Below are positions 38,019 to 46,735 of a DNA stretch of 64,000 nucleotides, one piece after another. Position numbers and translations under genes: made by a program. Numbering within the stretch: the first letter of the stretch is position 1; each line of letters opens with the position of its first letter. The notes beneath the pieces were generated by a model, which was not told the DNA's origin, did no database searches, and saw only the letters and a program-made list of their open reading frames with translations. This DNA comes from Gammaproteobacteria bacterium (lineage in GTDB: Bacteria; Pseudomonadota; Gammaproteobacteria; S012-40), in contig JAOUMY010000012.1 in assembly GCA_029881255.1 (NCBI GenBank), positions 62,001-126,000 on the forward strand, written 5' to 3'.

Positions 38019-38939
38019 CTATGGAAATACGATATGGACCGTGTTCGGCAAATGATCGGCGATTACCTTGCACAGCGCCTGTAGGGCCTGTTTTCGTGGA
38101 AAACTACGGCGTGTTACAAGTGAGATTCTACGCGATGCGTTACGTATAGAGAGCTGCTGGGCGACGACGCCACTTCCTGTTGTCCACGAGGCCTGCATTG
38201 CAAGCGCGGGAACAACAGTTAGACCAAATCCAGCACGTACCATCTGGATGAGAGTTTCCAGACTAGCCGCGCGTAAATCGGCAAAGTCGCCACCTCGCGT
38301 TCTGTCTTCCATATGAAACATCGCCATGGCCTGATCAGCAAGGCAATGGCCTTCAGCGAGCAACAGAATATTTTCCCCTTTCAGATCACGGGCGGTGATT
38401 TTGTCGCTGGTATAGAATGCGTGCTTACGTGGATATGCGATCCAGAATGGCTCGTCAAAAAGCGCCGTGGTATCGAATTCCTGGTCATCCACATCGGTTG
38501 CAAGCAATGCTGCGTCTATCTCGTGATTCCTAAGGCGCTCAAGTAGAACATCTGTGAGTTCTTCTGACAGCACAAGTTTTAGTTGAGGAAACTGTTGTTG
38601 CAAAGGCGAGATGATTAACGGTATTAGATAGGGACTGAGTGTTGGAATTGCGCCTATGCGCAACGGCCCAGCCAATGGATCCTGGTGGGCCATTGCCAGC
38701 TGCTGCATTGCGTCGACTTTTTCCATGATCTCACGGGCGTGACGCAATAATAATTCACCGATAGGGGTAATCTCTACGGATCGATTGGTGCGTTCAAACA
38801 ATATTGCACCTAACTCCTCTTCCAATTTTTTCAATTGACCACTTAATGTTGGTTGACTTACAAAACAACGTTGCGCAGCTTTACCAAAATGACGATAGTC
38901 AGCAACGGCAATGAAGTATTGTAGATCTCGTATATTCAT
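38019..38939 (-). CDS. OxyR-like LysR-family regulator lacking Cys208
   Basis: A 306-aa LysR-type regulator (start ATG 38939, MNIRDLQYFI). The N-terminal HTH (AAQRCFVSQPTLSGQLKKLE) and C-terminal sensor domain align with OxyR. The peroxide-sensing Cys falls at residue 199 in EGHCLADQAM, as in E. coli OxyR, but position 208, the disulfide partner Cys in E. coli, is Phe (AMFHM). It may sense peroxide through a one-cysteine mechanism, or sense another thiol-reactive species such as polysulfide. No catalase or peroxiredoxin gene is adjacent. Confidence 0.85.
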   Translation of the reverse strand: MNIRDLQYFIAVADYRHFGKAAQRCFVSQPTLSGQLKKLEEELGAILFERTNRSVEITPIGELLLRHAREIMEKVDAMQQLAMAHQDPLAGPLRIGAIPTLSPYLIPLIISPLQQQFPQLKLVLSEELTDVLLERLRNHEIDAALLATDVDDQEFDTTALFDEPFWIAYPRKHAFYTSDKITARDLKGENILLLAEGHCLADQAMAMFHMEDRTRGGDFADLRAASLETLIQMVRAGFGLTVVPALAMQASWTTGSGVVAQQLSIRNASRRISLVTRRSFPRKQALQALCKVIADHLPNTVHIVFP

Positions 38940-39181
38940 TTTGTGTCTGTCTGTAAGTGTGTTTGGAGGCTTTTCCAAAAGGGATATAGCAGATTTTGCC
39001 GATGAATCACAGCCTGGGAGTAGAGCGTAACGGTTTTGTTTTGGTGACTGTCTCCTTGAGTTTATTGAGAGGGGAGAGGGAAATGAGATGGTATTAGCGC
39101 GTGTCGTGCCAGTGAGGATGGCGCAAGCACTTGGTGAATTAGGGGCACGAAAGAAGAGGAATGGAGGTAATCCAATCGCAC

Positions 39182-39646
39182 TTATGGACCCAATTGTTCC
39201 TTGCTCACCTTGGAGGCAAAAAAGTCGTCGGCGAAATCTTCATCCACGGCATTACCTGCATCATCTTCGAGTGGTTGTTCGTAGTCATTCCAGCCTCGTA
39301 GTCCGGTTTGTAGTGACAACACATGCTTATAGCCCATCTGTTGCATAGTTTGTGCTGCGAAAAGACTACGGTTTCCTGAGCGGCAGACGACAATTATTTC
39401 CTCTTCTCGTGCGCGAACCAGAGCTGGGATAGTGTCATCAAATCCCCATTCACACGCAGTTTCGAGTACGCCACGAGGGACGCAGATGGAACCGTTGATG
39501 CGCATGGCTGCAAACTCATGTGGTTCTCTAACATCGAGTATTAAAGGCTTTTCACCGCTTTCTATTTTACTGGCGAGATCCCAGGGGAAAATCTCCTTTA
39601 CCGTTTTACGGCATTCATCAAGCAGTTCTGAGTATCGTTTCATCAA
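39182..39646 (-). CDS. Rhodanese-domain protein
   Basis: A 154-aa single-domain rhodanese. The entry motif LILDVREPHEFAAMRINGS and the active-site loop VVCRSGNRS with catalytic Cys88 are intact. The N-terminal 20 residues and the acidic C-terminal tail (DDAGNAVDEDFADDFF) are extra. It follows the NarL-like gene by 11 bp on the same strand, so it belongs to the two-component operon. Sulfurtransfer or persulfide chemistry is expected; the partner is unknown. Confidence 0.9.
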   Translation of the reverse strand: MMKRYSELLDECRKTVKEIFPWDLASKIESGEKPLILDVREPHEFAAMRINGSICVPRGVLETACEWGFDDTIPALVRAREEEIIVVCRSGNRSLFAAQTMQQMGYKHVLSLQTGLRGWNDYEQPLEDDAGNAVDEDFADDFFASKVSKEQLGP

Positions 39647-39657
39647 GTTACCACGGC

Positions 39658-40338
39658 TTAATTCAATGTCTGTTGCTGCTTGCCTAGACCATGTTCCACA
39701 GCAATAACGGCGGCCTCGACGCGCGAATGTACGTTAAGTTTGCGCAAAATCGACTTTACGTGTAGTTTCACGGTGCCGTCGGTAATGCCAAGATTGCGCG
39801 CGATCACTTTATTGCTTCCGCCTTCAGCGATCTGAGTCAGAATTTCACGTTCGCGTGGCGTCAAGTCACTGAGCTTATCCTGGCTGTCCGGTTTATTGAT
39901 GTTTCCTTGAACCACACGAGCCAAAGTAGCAGTGAGATCCTGGGCGACGACGGTTTCTCCTTGCATGATAGAATGTAAGGCATCGATCAATTCATCAGGC
40001 TCCATATCCTTTAGCAGATATCCGTTCGCTCCACATTGGAGTGCCTCGGCAATATCGGTGTCCTCGCGGCTAGTCGTCAGCATCACGATTGGCATCTTCA
40101 AATTGAGCTTGCGCAATTGGGTCAATACTTTCAGCCCACTTGTATTGGGCATGCGAATATCGAGCAACACAATGTCTGGACTCAGGGCTTTTGCCATATC
40201 CAAGCCACTATCGGCATCGCCAAATGAACCGATGACATCAATTCCTCTGGTAGCCAGCAGACCCTCTAATCCGGCTCGAAAAAGTGAATGATCATCAATG
40301 AGCAGCACACGTATGTTCTTTTCTGTTTCTATTGTCAT
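39658..40338 (-). CDS. NarL/FixJ-family response regulator
   Basis: A 226-aa response regulator. The receiver has LLIDDHSLFRAGLEGLL, phosphoacceptor Asp in VLLDIRMPNTSG and Lys in LLKDMEPDEL. The LuxR-type HTH is LTPREREILTQIAEGGSNKVIARNL and onward. Most similar in style to NarL/NarP. The start overlaps the sensor-kinase stop by 4 bp. Confidence 0.9.
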   Translation of the reverse strand: MTIETEKNIRVLLIDDHSLFRAGLEGLLATRGIDVIGSFGDADSGLDMAKALSPDIVLLDIRMPNTSGLKVLTQLRKLNLKMPIVMLTTSREDTDIAEALQCGANGYLLKDMEPDELIDALHSIMQGETVVAQDLTATLARVVQGNINKPDSQDKLSDLTPREREILTQIAEGGSNKVIARNLGITDGTVKLHVKSILRKLNVHSRVEAAVIAVEHGLGKQQQTLN

Positions 40339-42026
40339 TGGGAAAATCTTTGTACTATCGGTGTAATTTCTTCTGGTTCAGTATCTTCAATGAATAAGGA
40401 GTTAGCAGCCTCACTATAGTGAAAAGGCGAGCTCTTGAAACTCAGTTCCACGCGTGTTCCCTCGCCGTCTTCGCTGTCGATAGAGAGTTCACCATTGAGC
40501 AGTTTACAGCGTTCCTGCATGATATTGATACCAATATGTTTACCAGCACGGTTTCGATTGCGCTTGGATTTGATGCCTACGCCATCGTCCTCAATCAAAA
40601 CTGACCAGTTACCATTGTTTGATGCTTTAACCAGCACGCGCGCATGATGCGCCTGGCTGTGTTTTCGGATATTGCTCAATGCCTCCTGAACGATATGCAG
40701 GACTTGAACCTCGTTGCTTGGATGTAAAGACTGACCGTTGATCTCGTTTTGAAAAAATACGGATATATTGTTTTCCCTTTCGAAACTTCTTACGCATTCC
40801 TCTATCGCAGGTACAAGTCCACGTTCATCCATGCGCGTGCGGAAATGCCCAAGCAATTCACGCAATTCCTCGTTTGCCTTATCCAGGCCTTGATACAGGT
40901 TTTGAATTTCTTCCTGCATGTCTTTGTGTCGTTCTCGATGGTGATTTTTATCCAAAACGCTAACCTGCATCTTCAAACTGGCCAGCGTCTGTGCAAGCGA
41001 ATCGTGTAATTCGTGAGATAGTAGGGTTCTTTCTTCCATTAGTGACAGTCGATGGGCGCGTTTTTCAAGTCGTGACTTTGCAATTGCAACGCCGAGATGT
41101 TTACCTATGCTACTAAGCAACCCATTGGCTTCGTCCTGACCACTAAAGCTATTACCGGTAACGTAAAGATTATAAATACCTAGAGTTTCGCCTCGATACT
41201 GTAAAGGTATCGCTATGACTTTCTGGCCACGGCCAAATGATTGAAACCGAGTTGATTCTTGACAATGTGTAATTTCACGGCACTCCATACGGCCATGAAG
41301 GACAGCTTTACCGCATGAACATGCATCCAAAGCGATCAAGTGTTCTCGCGAGAGCGTTTGCTCATCCAGGCCGATACTCGCAATCATGCGCAGCATTCCG
41401 TCGTCAGTCAATAAGCGTACACATGCGGCATCTGCTTTGGCAATGTTCAACATGGTGTGCATAAAACGCGTGAGCAGCTCTTCCAGATTGTGTGCGTTAT
41501 TGATGCAGGAAGCGACGTCATATAACGTTTCCAACGACTGGTTTTTTAGTTTGACGCGTTCTGTTTGTTCCATCACCTGGTCTTGCATATGTTTTGTCAA
41601 GGCACGCAGTGATTCACTCAAGGTATTGATGTCGCCGGCCAGCTCAACGAATTCTTCCGGTCCAGTTTCAGGAATACGCGCGGCTAGATTGCCACCACGC
41701 ATACGCATGGCCCAGTGACGCAGGTGCGTTAGGGGGACCAGGAGATTATGTTCAGTTCGTACGACGGCGATATAAAGCTGAACAAGGCTGAATAGCAACA
41801 AAGCGATTGCAGTGGATGCGAAATAAACCAGGTATTCCGGCATTGCGATGATTGCAGCAAAGGCACTGACACTCAGCAACATTGAAAGTGTGATTGTAAA
41901 AAAGGGAAAGCTGAGCCCGGCACTTTTCAGGGCGCCACGGGACTTATAATTCCACTGGCTGGCTGGGCGTATAAGCCATTTTCCTAAACTATTGGCTAAA
42001 CTGAGTTTTCCGCTAGAACTACTCAA
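40335..42026 (-). CDS. NarX-like sensor histidine kinase without a periplasmic sensor domain
   Basis: A 563-aa kinase. Two membrane helices (about 38-60 and 65-89) are joined by only a few residues, so the nitrate-binding periplasmic domain of NarX is missing. HAMP (about 90-145), a coiled coil, a GAF domain (about 165-320), HisKA_3 (phospho-His341 in LSHELHDSLAQTL) and HATPase (ending near residue 545) follow. The GAF carries a Cys cluster (Cys236, 238, 249, 255), like the Cys-rich central module of NarX. Cytoplasmic redox or ligand sensing is inferred. It is in an operon with the NarL-like regulator and the rhodanese. Confidence 0.88.
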   Translation of the reverse strand: MSSSSGKLSLANSLGKWLIRPASQWNYKSRGALKSAGLSFPFFTITLSMLLSVSAFAAIIAMPEYLVYFASTAIALLLFSLVQLYIAVVRTEHNLLVPLTHLRHWAMRMRGGNLAARIPETGPEEFVELAGDINTLSESLRALTKHMQDQVMEQTERVKLKNQSLETLYDVASCINNAHNLEELLTRFMHTMLNIAKADAACVRLLTDDGMLRMIASIGLDEQTLSREHLIALDACSCGKAVLHGRMECREITHCQESTRFQSFGRGQKVIAIPLQYRGETLGIYNLYVTGNSFSGQDEANGLLSSIGKHLGVAIAKSRLEKRAHRLSLMEERTLLSHELHDSLAQTLASLKMQVSVLDKNHHRERHKDMQEEIQNLYQGLDKANEELRELLGHFRTRMDERGLVPAIEECVRSFERENNISVFFQNEINGQSLHPSNEVQVLHIVQEALSNIRKHSQAHHARVLVKASNNGNWSVLIEDDGVGIKSKRNRNRAGKHIGINIMQERCKLLNGELSIDSEDGEGTRVELSFKSSPFHYSEAANSLFIEDTEPEEITPIVQRFSQ

Positions 42027-42293
42027 AGATGTATACCCCTGTGCGGTGAAAACCTTATTTATTATCGTTCACTAAGCGGATTTATATATGAAAGGTTCAA
42101 GCAATACAAGGAAACGCTAATGCAGCATCGTCAAGATGTCTTGAGAAGATGCTTAACTAATTGAAAAAATAGATAATAGTCGTGTTTCTCGATAAATGCC
42201 ATAGTATTTACCAAAAATTTAGGGGTGTATTTTGCCTAAACATAGGACGAAATATAGAAAACGGATAAAACGGTTTTGATCATTCGAAGAGCG

Positions 42294-42788
42294 ATGGAAA
42301 AACAGCTGACAGAAGCGGTATTGGCCGCAATCAAAAATGTTATTAAGACGATGCTTCAACAGGAAGCAACTCATACCGAGCCGTATGTAAAAAAGAAGCC
42401 GATCGCATTCGGCGAAGTCTCAAGTTATATCTATCTTGTGGACGAGCACAACAAGTATTCCGTAGCAGTTTCTTTTCCCCACGATGTCATCCGGTTAATA
42501 GCCAGGAAGATGTTGCCTCCGAATACGGTGTTAACTGGCGAGGTCATTAAAGACCTGACCCAGGAAATGGCTAATATGTTCGCCGGTGGTGCCAAATCAA
42601 GTTTGGAGGATGCGGGAATAAAGCTGCAAATGTCTTTACCTCGGCTCATCGCAGGCAAGAATCACATTATTAAACATGTTTCGGAAACAGGAATTCTCAT
42701 GATTCCGTTGATGTGTGATTTTGGCCCCTTTTTCGTAGAAATATGTAAAGCACAGCAAAAACAAAACGAGGTGAAAGCCGCTGGTTGA
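42294..42788 (+). CDS. CheX-like chemotaxis phosphatase-domain protein
   Basis: A 164-aa protein with the CheX/CheC-like fold. The conserved Glu-x2-Asn motif lies in LTQEMANMFAGGAKSSLE, which in CheX carries the residues that dephosphorylate CheY-P. Start ATG 42294 is preferred over the in-frame TTG 42276. No chemotaxis genes are next to it. A lone receiver protein (36937-37314) lies 5 kb upstream and could be a substrate. Confidence 0.8.
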   Translation: MEKQLTEAVLAAIKNVIKTMLQQEATHTEPYVKKKPIAFGEVSSYIYLVDEHNKYSVAVSFPHDVIRLIARKMLPPNTVLTGEVIKDLTQEMANMFAGGAKSSLEDAGIKLQMSLPRLIAGKNHIIKHVSETGILMIPLMCDFGPFFVEICKAQQKQNEVKAAG

Positions 42789-42851
42789 TGGTGAATTCCC
42801 TACCGAATACATTTTTTGTTTGATAGTGCAAATTTAACAATGTGTGCTTTT

Positions 42852-44297
42852 TCAACGATGAATGGCGTAGATTCCAGGTCTGAAAATATCGTCTTCCGTA
42901 TTGTTAAACGCGGCCACGTAGCGTCCGATGGCATTTTCGAGTTCTTCGCTCCAGGACGGGTGGGCATAGCTCATGTCGGTGAAGAACCATAGACCTCGGT
43001 TGGACTGGCAGGCGGCGGTCAGTGTGTGGACCATTTCTCCTGCTTGAGGGCCGACTATGGTGCCACCAAGCAACTGGCCTGTCTCGTCGTCATGTACAAC
43101 TTCAATATATCCTTCAAGATCCTTGCTTGTTTTGGCTTTGGTTGATCCTGCCAGATTGATGCGAGCCACTTCCACTTCAAATCCTGCCTGTTCGGCTCGG
43201 TCTTCAGTGAGACCTACACTGGCAATTTGCAAGGCTGTATCGATGACCATAGGGACGCGATTATAGTTAAACTTTTGGCTGTTGCCGTTTATCGCATTAT
43301 TTGCGGCAATCTTTGCATCATGAAATGCACCGTTGGCGGTCATTGGGCCGTGTTTTACATCACCGATCGCGTAAACACCTTTGCAGCTAGTCTCCAGATA
43401 TTCATTGGTCTGAATAAATCCATCTGGATGAAGATGAATCCCCGCAGCATCTAGATTCAAAGATTCAACATTTGGTACGCGCCCGACTGCGACGAGTACT
43501 TTTTCAAAACGCAGACACTGCCCATCATTCAACGTGACCTCGACACCACCTGCTTCGACCCGAGAGGATGAAACCTGGGTATTTTTGATATAGGCAATTC
43601 CCAGGCGTTTAAACTTTCGTTCGAGGGTCTGGCTGGCGCGTTCATTAATGCAAGGTTTGTTAAGTAGACGCTCCGATTGTTCGACAATGCTTACCTTGCA
43701 GCCAAACTGATGTAAGGCATAGGCCAGTTCGCAACTGACAGTGCCGCCTCCGACAAACAGCATTGATGTCGGCATTGTGTCCAGTTTAAACATAAAGTCC
43801 GTGGTGTTGAGAATATGTTCACCATCTCTTGGGCAACAATTCAATTCCTTCGGCCTGCCACCGGTGGCAATTACTATTTTATCTGCGGTATACACTGTCG
43901 TGATATTATCTTTGACGACTTTAAGAGTGTGCTCGTCTACGAAACTAGCGCTACCTTCGTGTAGTTTAATACCAAGCTGTTTTAACCAGGGTATGAGGGT
44001 GGCACGGATACCGGCTATGGTTTCATTTTTGTGTTTAATCGCCGCACTGAAATCGCCGCTTATCTGGCCGGAAATTCCGTGTCCGGCATAACTGCTGAAA
44101 TCTCGTAGTAGCTTTGCAATTCGAACGAGTGCATCTTTGGGAACGCAGCCCTGGTTAAGACAGGTACCGCCGGGAAGTGATTTTTCAATAATCGCGACTT
44201 TTGCACCGTACATGGAAGCTGTCACCGCCGCTTTGTAACCGGCCGGGCCGCTTCCGATGATCAAGAGATCATAATGATTGGTGTCGTTGGTCGGCAT
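42852..44297 (-). CDS. Dihydrolipoamide-dehydrogenase-like flavoprotein, coupled to dsrN
   Basis: A 481-aa FAD/NAD(P) disulfide oxidoreductase. It has the FAD motif IIGSGPAGYKAAVTA, the redox-active pair in GGTCLNQGCVPKDAL, the second nucleotide fold (LFVGGGTVSCELAYAL), YAIGDVKHG, and the C-terminal His-Glu pair (AHPSWSEE). ATG 44297 is the likely start. It overlaps the dsrN stop by 29 bp, so the gene is the distal member of the dsr transcript. No 2-oxoacid dehydrogenase E1/E2 genes are near. A role in the thiol/disulfide chemistry of sulfur oxidation is inferred. Confidence 0.85.
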   Translation of the reverse strand: MPTNDTNHYDLLIIGSGPAGYKAAVTASMYGAKVAIIEKSLPGGTCLNQGCVPKDALVRIAKLLRDFSSYAGHGISGQISGDFSAAIKHKNETIAGIRATLIPWLKQLGIKLHEGSASFVDEHTLKVVKDNITTVYTADKIVIATGGRPKELNCCPRDGEHILNTTDFMFKLDTMPTSMLFVGGGTVSCELAYALHQFGCKVSIVEQSERLLNKPCINERASQTLERKFKRLGIAYIKNTQVSSSRVEAGGVEVTLNDGQCLRFEKVLVAVGRVPNVESLNLDAAGIHLHPDGFIQTNEYLETSCKGVYAIGDVKHGPMTANGAFHDAKIAANNAINGNSQKFNYNRVPMVIDTALQIASVGLTEDRAEQAGFEVEVARINLAGSTKAKTSKDLEGYIEVVHDDETGQLLGGTIVGPQAGEMVHTLTAACQSNRGLWFFTDMSYAHPSWSEELENAIGRYVAAFNNTEDDIFRPGIYAIHR

Positions 44298-45696
44298 TGT
44301 TTGCGTGTCTTTTTGCAGACCCTCCTTTGTGTTTGCGTACGAACTGAACAAAGCGCGATGCCCAGCGATTATGTTCGCTGTCGCGCAAATGGGTATAACT
44401 GGCAAAGGTGTTTTTGTAAATCACGCCGTCATGAGCGCCATCGACACCAAATCCTCGCATCATTTTGTAACCGAAACGGATGTCTTCATCGATGTTTTCG
44501 GCCTTGGAATAGTGAAACTCGTGAGCACAATAGACAGCATTGTTTTCTGTGCGATTGTCTTGCCACGGAAAGTCTTCGCTCTCGGAAACGCGTACATAAC
44601 CACGACCCTGTGGTTTGTCGTACATCACGGTATCAAGGCCGAGTGCACCGCACATCTCATGGCTCTCGTCGCGCCATTTGAGTACGCGTGACAAATACAT
44701 CAGTCCACCACATTCTGCATAGACAGGCATACCGTCTTCGATTTCACGTCGAATCTGTTGCTTCAATTCGCGATTGGCGGCAAGTTGCTTCGCTTGTGTT
44801 TCCGGAAATCCACCACCGATAAATAAGCCGTCGACTTCTGGCAAACTACGATCATGTAGCGCATCAAAAAATACCAGTTCGGCACCTGCCGCTTGCAGGG
44901 CCTCGAGATCGTTGGGGTAATAAAAGCCAAACGCCGCATCTCGTGCGACACCAATACGCACATCGGTCTTGGCATTGCTGACGAGCTTGAGATATTTCCC
45001 CGTATCCACATCTGGGGCGAGGGCAGCGATCTCCATCAGGCGTCCGAGATCCACCTGATCACCCACGTGCGATGCGATGCGCTGTATGGTTTCCGTGGAT
45101 AATCGTGACTCGTTGCTTGGAATCAGTCCAAGATGACGTTCGTCGATATTCAAATCTGCGTGTTCATGCACCGCACCTATGACCGGAACGTCAGTATAGT
45201 GCTCTATAACCGCTCTCAGCTTGCCCTCATGGCGTTTACCGCCGAGCTTGTTCAAGATGACACCTGCGATATTGACCCGCTCATCGAAGGCCTGGTAGCC
45301 CAGAATCAGAGGGGCGATACCTCGCGTCATGCCCTTGGCCGAAATCACCAGCACCACCGGGGCCTTGAGCAGGCGGGCGAGGGCGGCGTTGCTATTGCGT
45401 CCTTCCAGGTCCAGGCCGTCGTACAGGCCTTTGTTACCCTCGATAATACCGATATCCGCACCGGCCATGTAACGGCGAAATGTTCCGCGTAACTCTTCTT
45501 TGCCCATGGTGTGGTAGTCGAGGTTATAACAGTTACGGCCGCTGGCCTGCGCCAGCCACATCGGGTCGATATAATCGGGGCCTTTTTTGAAGGGTTGTAC
45601 GATCTTGCCTTGTGCCTGAAGGGCGGCGCACAAGCCCATGGAAATCGTGGTCTTGCCTGACGATTTATGGGCGGCAGAGATCAGTACATGTGACAT
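44269..45696 (-). CDS. dsrN: DsrN, sirohaem amidase (cobyrinate a,c-diamide synthase family)
   Basis: A 475-aa glutamine-dependent amidotransferase. In Allochromatium DsrN is needed to make the sirohaem amide of dissimilatory sulfite reductase. The ATP-binding P-loop SGKTTISMGLC, PFKKGPDYIDPMWLA and the glutaminase Cys in PVYAECGGLMYLSR are visible, matching CobB/CbiA. It starts 1 bp after the TrpD2-like stop. No cobalamin genes are nearby, which supports the sirohaem role over cobyrinate. Confidence 0.92.
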   Translation of the reverse strand: MSHVLISAAHKSSGKTTISMGLCAALQAQGKIVQPFKKGPDYIDPMWLAQASGRNCYNLDYHTMGKEELRGTFRRYMAGADIGIIEGNKGLYDGLDLEGRNSNAALARLLKAPVVLVISAKGMTRGIAPLILGYQAFDERVNIAGVILNKLGGKRHEGKLRAVIEHYTDVPVIGAVHEHADLNIDERHLGLIPSNESRLSTETIQRIASHVGDQVDLGRLMEIAALAPDVDTGKYLKLVSNAKTDVRIGVARDAAFGFYYPNDLEALQAAGAELVFFDALHDRSLPEVDGLFIGGGFPETQAKQLAANRELKQQIRREIEDGMPVYAECGGLMYLSRVLKWRDESHEMCGALGLDTVMYDKPQGRGYVRVSESEDFPWQDNRTENNAVYCAHEFHYSKAENIDEDIRFGYKMMRGFGVDGAHDGVIYKNTFASYTHLRDSEHNRWASRFVQFVRKHKGGSAKRHANNADQRHQSL

Positions 45697-45697
45697 T

Positions 45698-46714
45698 TCA
45701 GGCCGCCGCGACGAAGCGATTTAGCGGGCGATTTTTCCACATCGTTTCCGCCATTTGTTGTGCTTCAGACTGATCCTTTGCCTTGCCCATGAGTTTGAGA
45801 ATGATGGCTACGGTACCAGTGACTGAAGCGATGCCATATTCGTCGTCCTGTTTGCCTTCCCACACCTCGCGCAAACGCGCGATGTCCATTTCTTCGTCGC
45901 GCAGGTGTCGTGGACCAGAAAACAGTGGCCCCCAATCTTCCTCGGACAATTCGCCGTCATGAACCGACTTTACGCGAGTGGTGTTATCAGGATTGCGCTC
46001 TATCTCGCCACCTTCACCTTTCAACACCGCCATATGTTGCTCGCCGATTAACTGCGCTGCTACCTGGTGTGTATCGCTATAGGTAGGGTGAAATATACCT
46101 TGTATGAGATAGGGTGCTTTATATGGATTGAACATGCGCGCGACAGTATGAACCGGTGAGCGCAAACCTAGTAGCGGACGCATCTGGATAATGTCATGCA
46201 TGAGCCCGGACATCACTTCCAATGGAATGTATGCGAAGTTATTGGCTTCAATCTGTTGATTAGCCATTTCGTAACTTTCACATACAGGAAGGCCAAGCAA
46301 TTTGAGCGTATCGCGTGTGTATACGCGGCCTTCGGTATGTCCCTCGGTGCCGTGCATTAAAACTCGAATACCGTTAGAGGCTAGCAACAAGGCAGACAAA
46401 ATAAACCACGGCAACTGGCGACGTTTGCCGGCATATGATGACCAATCAAGATCTATCTGAGTGTGATTCGACGGGACATTGAAGCTGTCTCTACACGCCT
46501 GAACAAATCCTGCGATTTCTTCCGGTGTTTCCTCTTTGACGCGCAATAGCATGAGAAAAGCACCCAACTGCAGGTCTTCGACCTCGCCCTTGAGTATCAT
46601 GTTCATGGAGTCGTAGGCCTCTTGCTGGGTGAGGCCGCGAGAGCCCTTGCGTCCCTTACCCAGGATGCGAACGTAGGGCGCGAATGGATGTTCTTCGTAC
46701 ATATTGTGTGGCAC
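45698..46714 (-). CDS. TrpD2/YbiB-like (anthranilate phosphoribosyltransferase-fold) protein inside the dsr operon
   Basis: A 338-aa protein of the TrpD-like family. It keeps the overall fold (LTQQEAYDSMNMIL; AFLMLLRVKEETPEEIAGF; VLKGEGGEIERNPD). The Gly-rich PRPP loop of true TrpD is altered (MHGTEGHTEGRV), as in YbiB/TrpD2 proteins, which bind nucleic acid rather than make tryptophan. It lies 21 bp after dsrP and 1 bp before dsrN, so it is cotranscribed with dsr genes. The function in sulfur metabolism is unknown. Confidence 0.75.
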   Translation of the reverse strand: MPHNMYEEHPFAPYVRILGKGRKGSRGLTQQEAYDSMNMILKGEVEDLQLGAFLMLLRVKEETPEEIAGFVQACRDSFNVPSNHTQIDLDWSSYAGKRRQLPWFILSALLLASNGIRVLMHGTEGHTEGRVYTRDTLKLLGLPVCESYEMANQQIEANNFAYIPLEVMSGLMHDIIQMRPLLGLRSPVHTVARMFNPYKAPYLIQGIFHPTYSDTHQVAAQLIGEQHMAVLKGEGGEIERNPDNTTRVKSVHDGELSEEDWGPLFSGPRHLRDEEMDIARLREVWEGKQDDEYGIASVTGTVAIILKLMGKAKDQSEAQQMAETMWKNRPLNRFVAAA

Positions 46715-46735
46715 TCCTGTTCGTGCCGCCAGGCA

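Noticed and set aside
44298-44405. Longer dihydrolipoamide-dehydrogenase-like protein starting at 44405
   Set aside because: The added 36 residues are the antisense frame of the dsrN end and precede the normal FAD-domain start.
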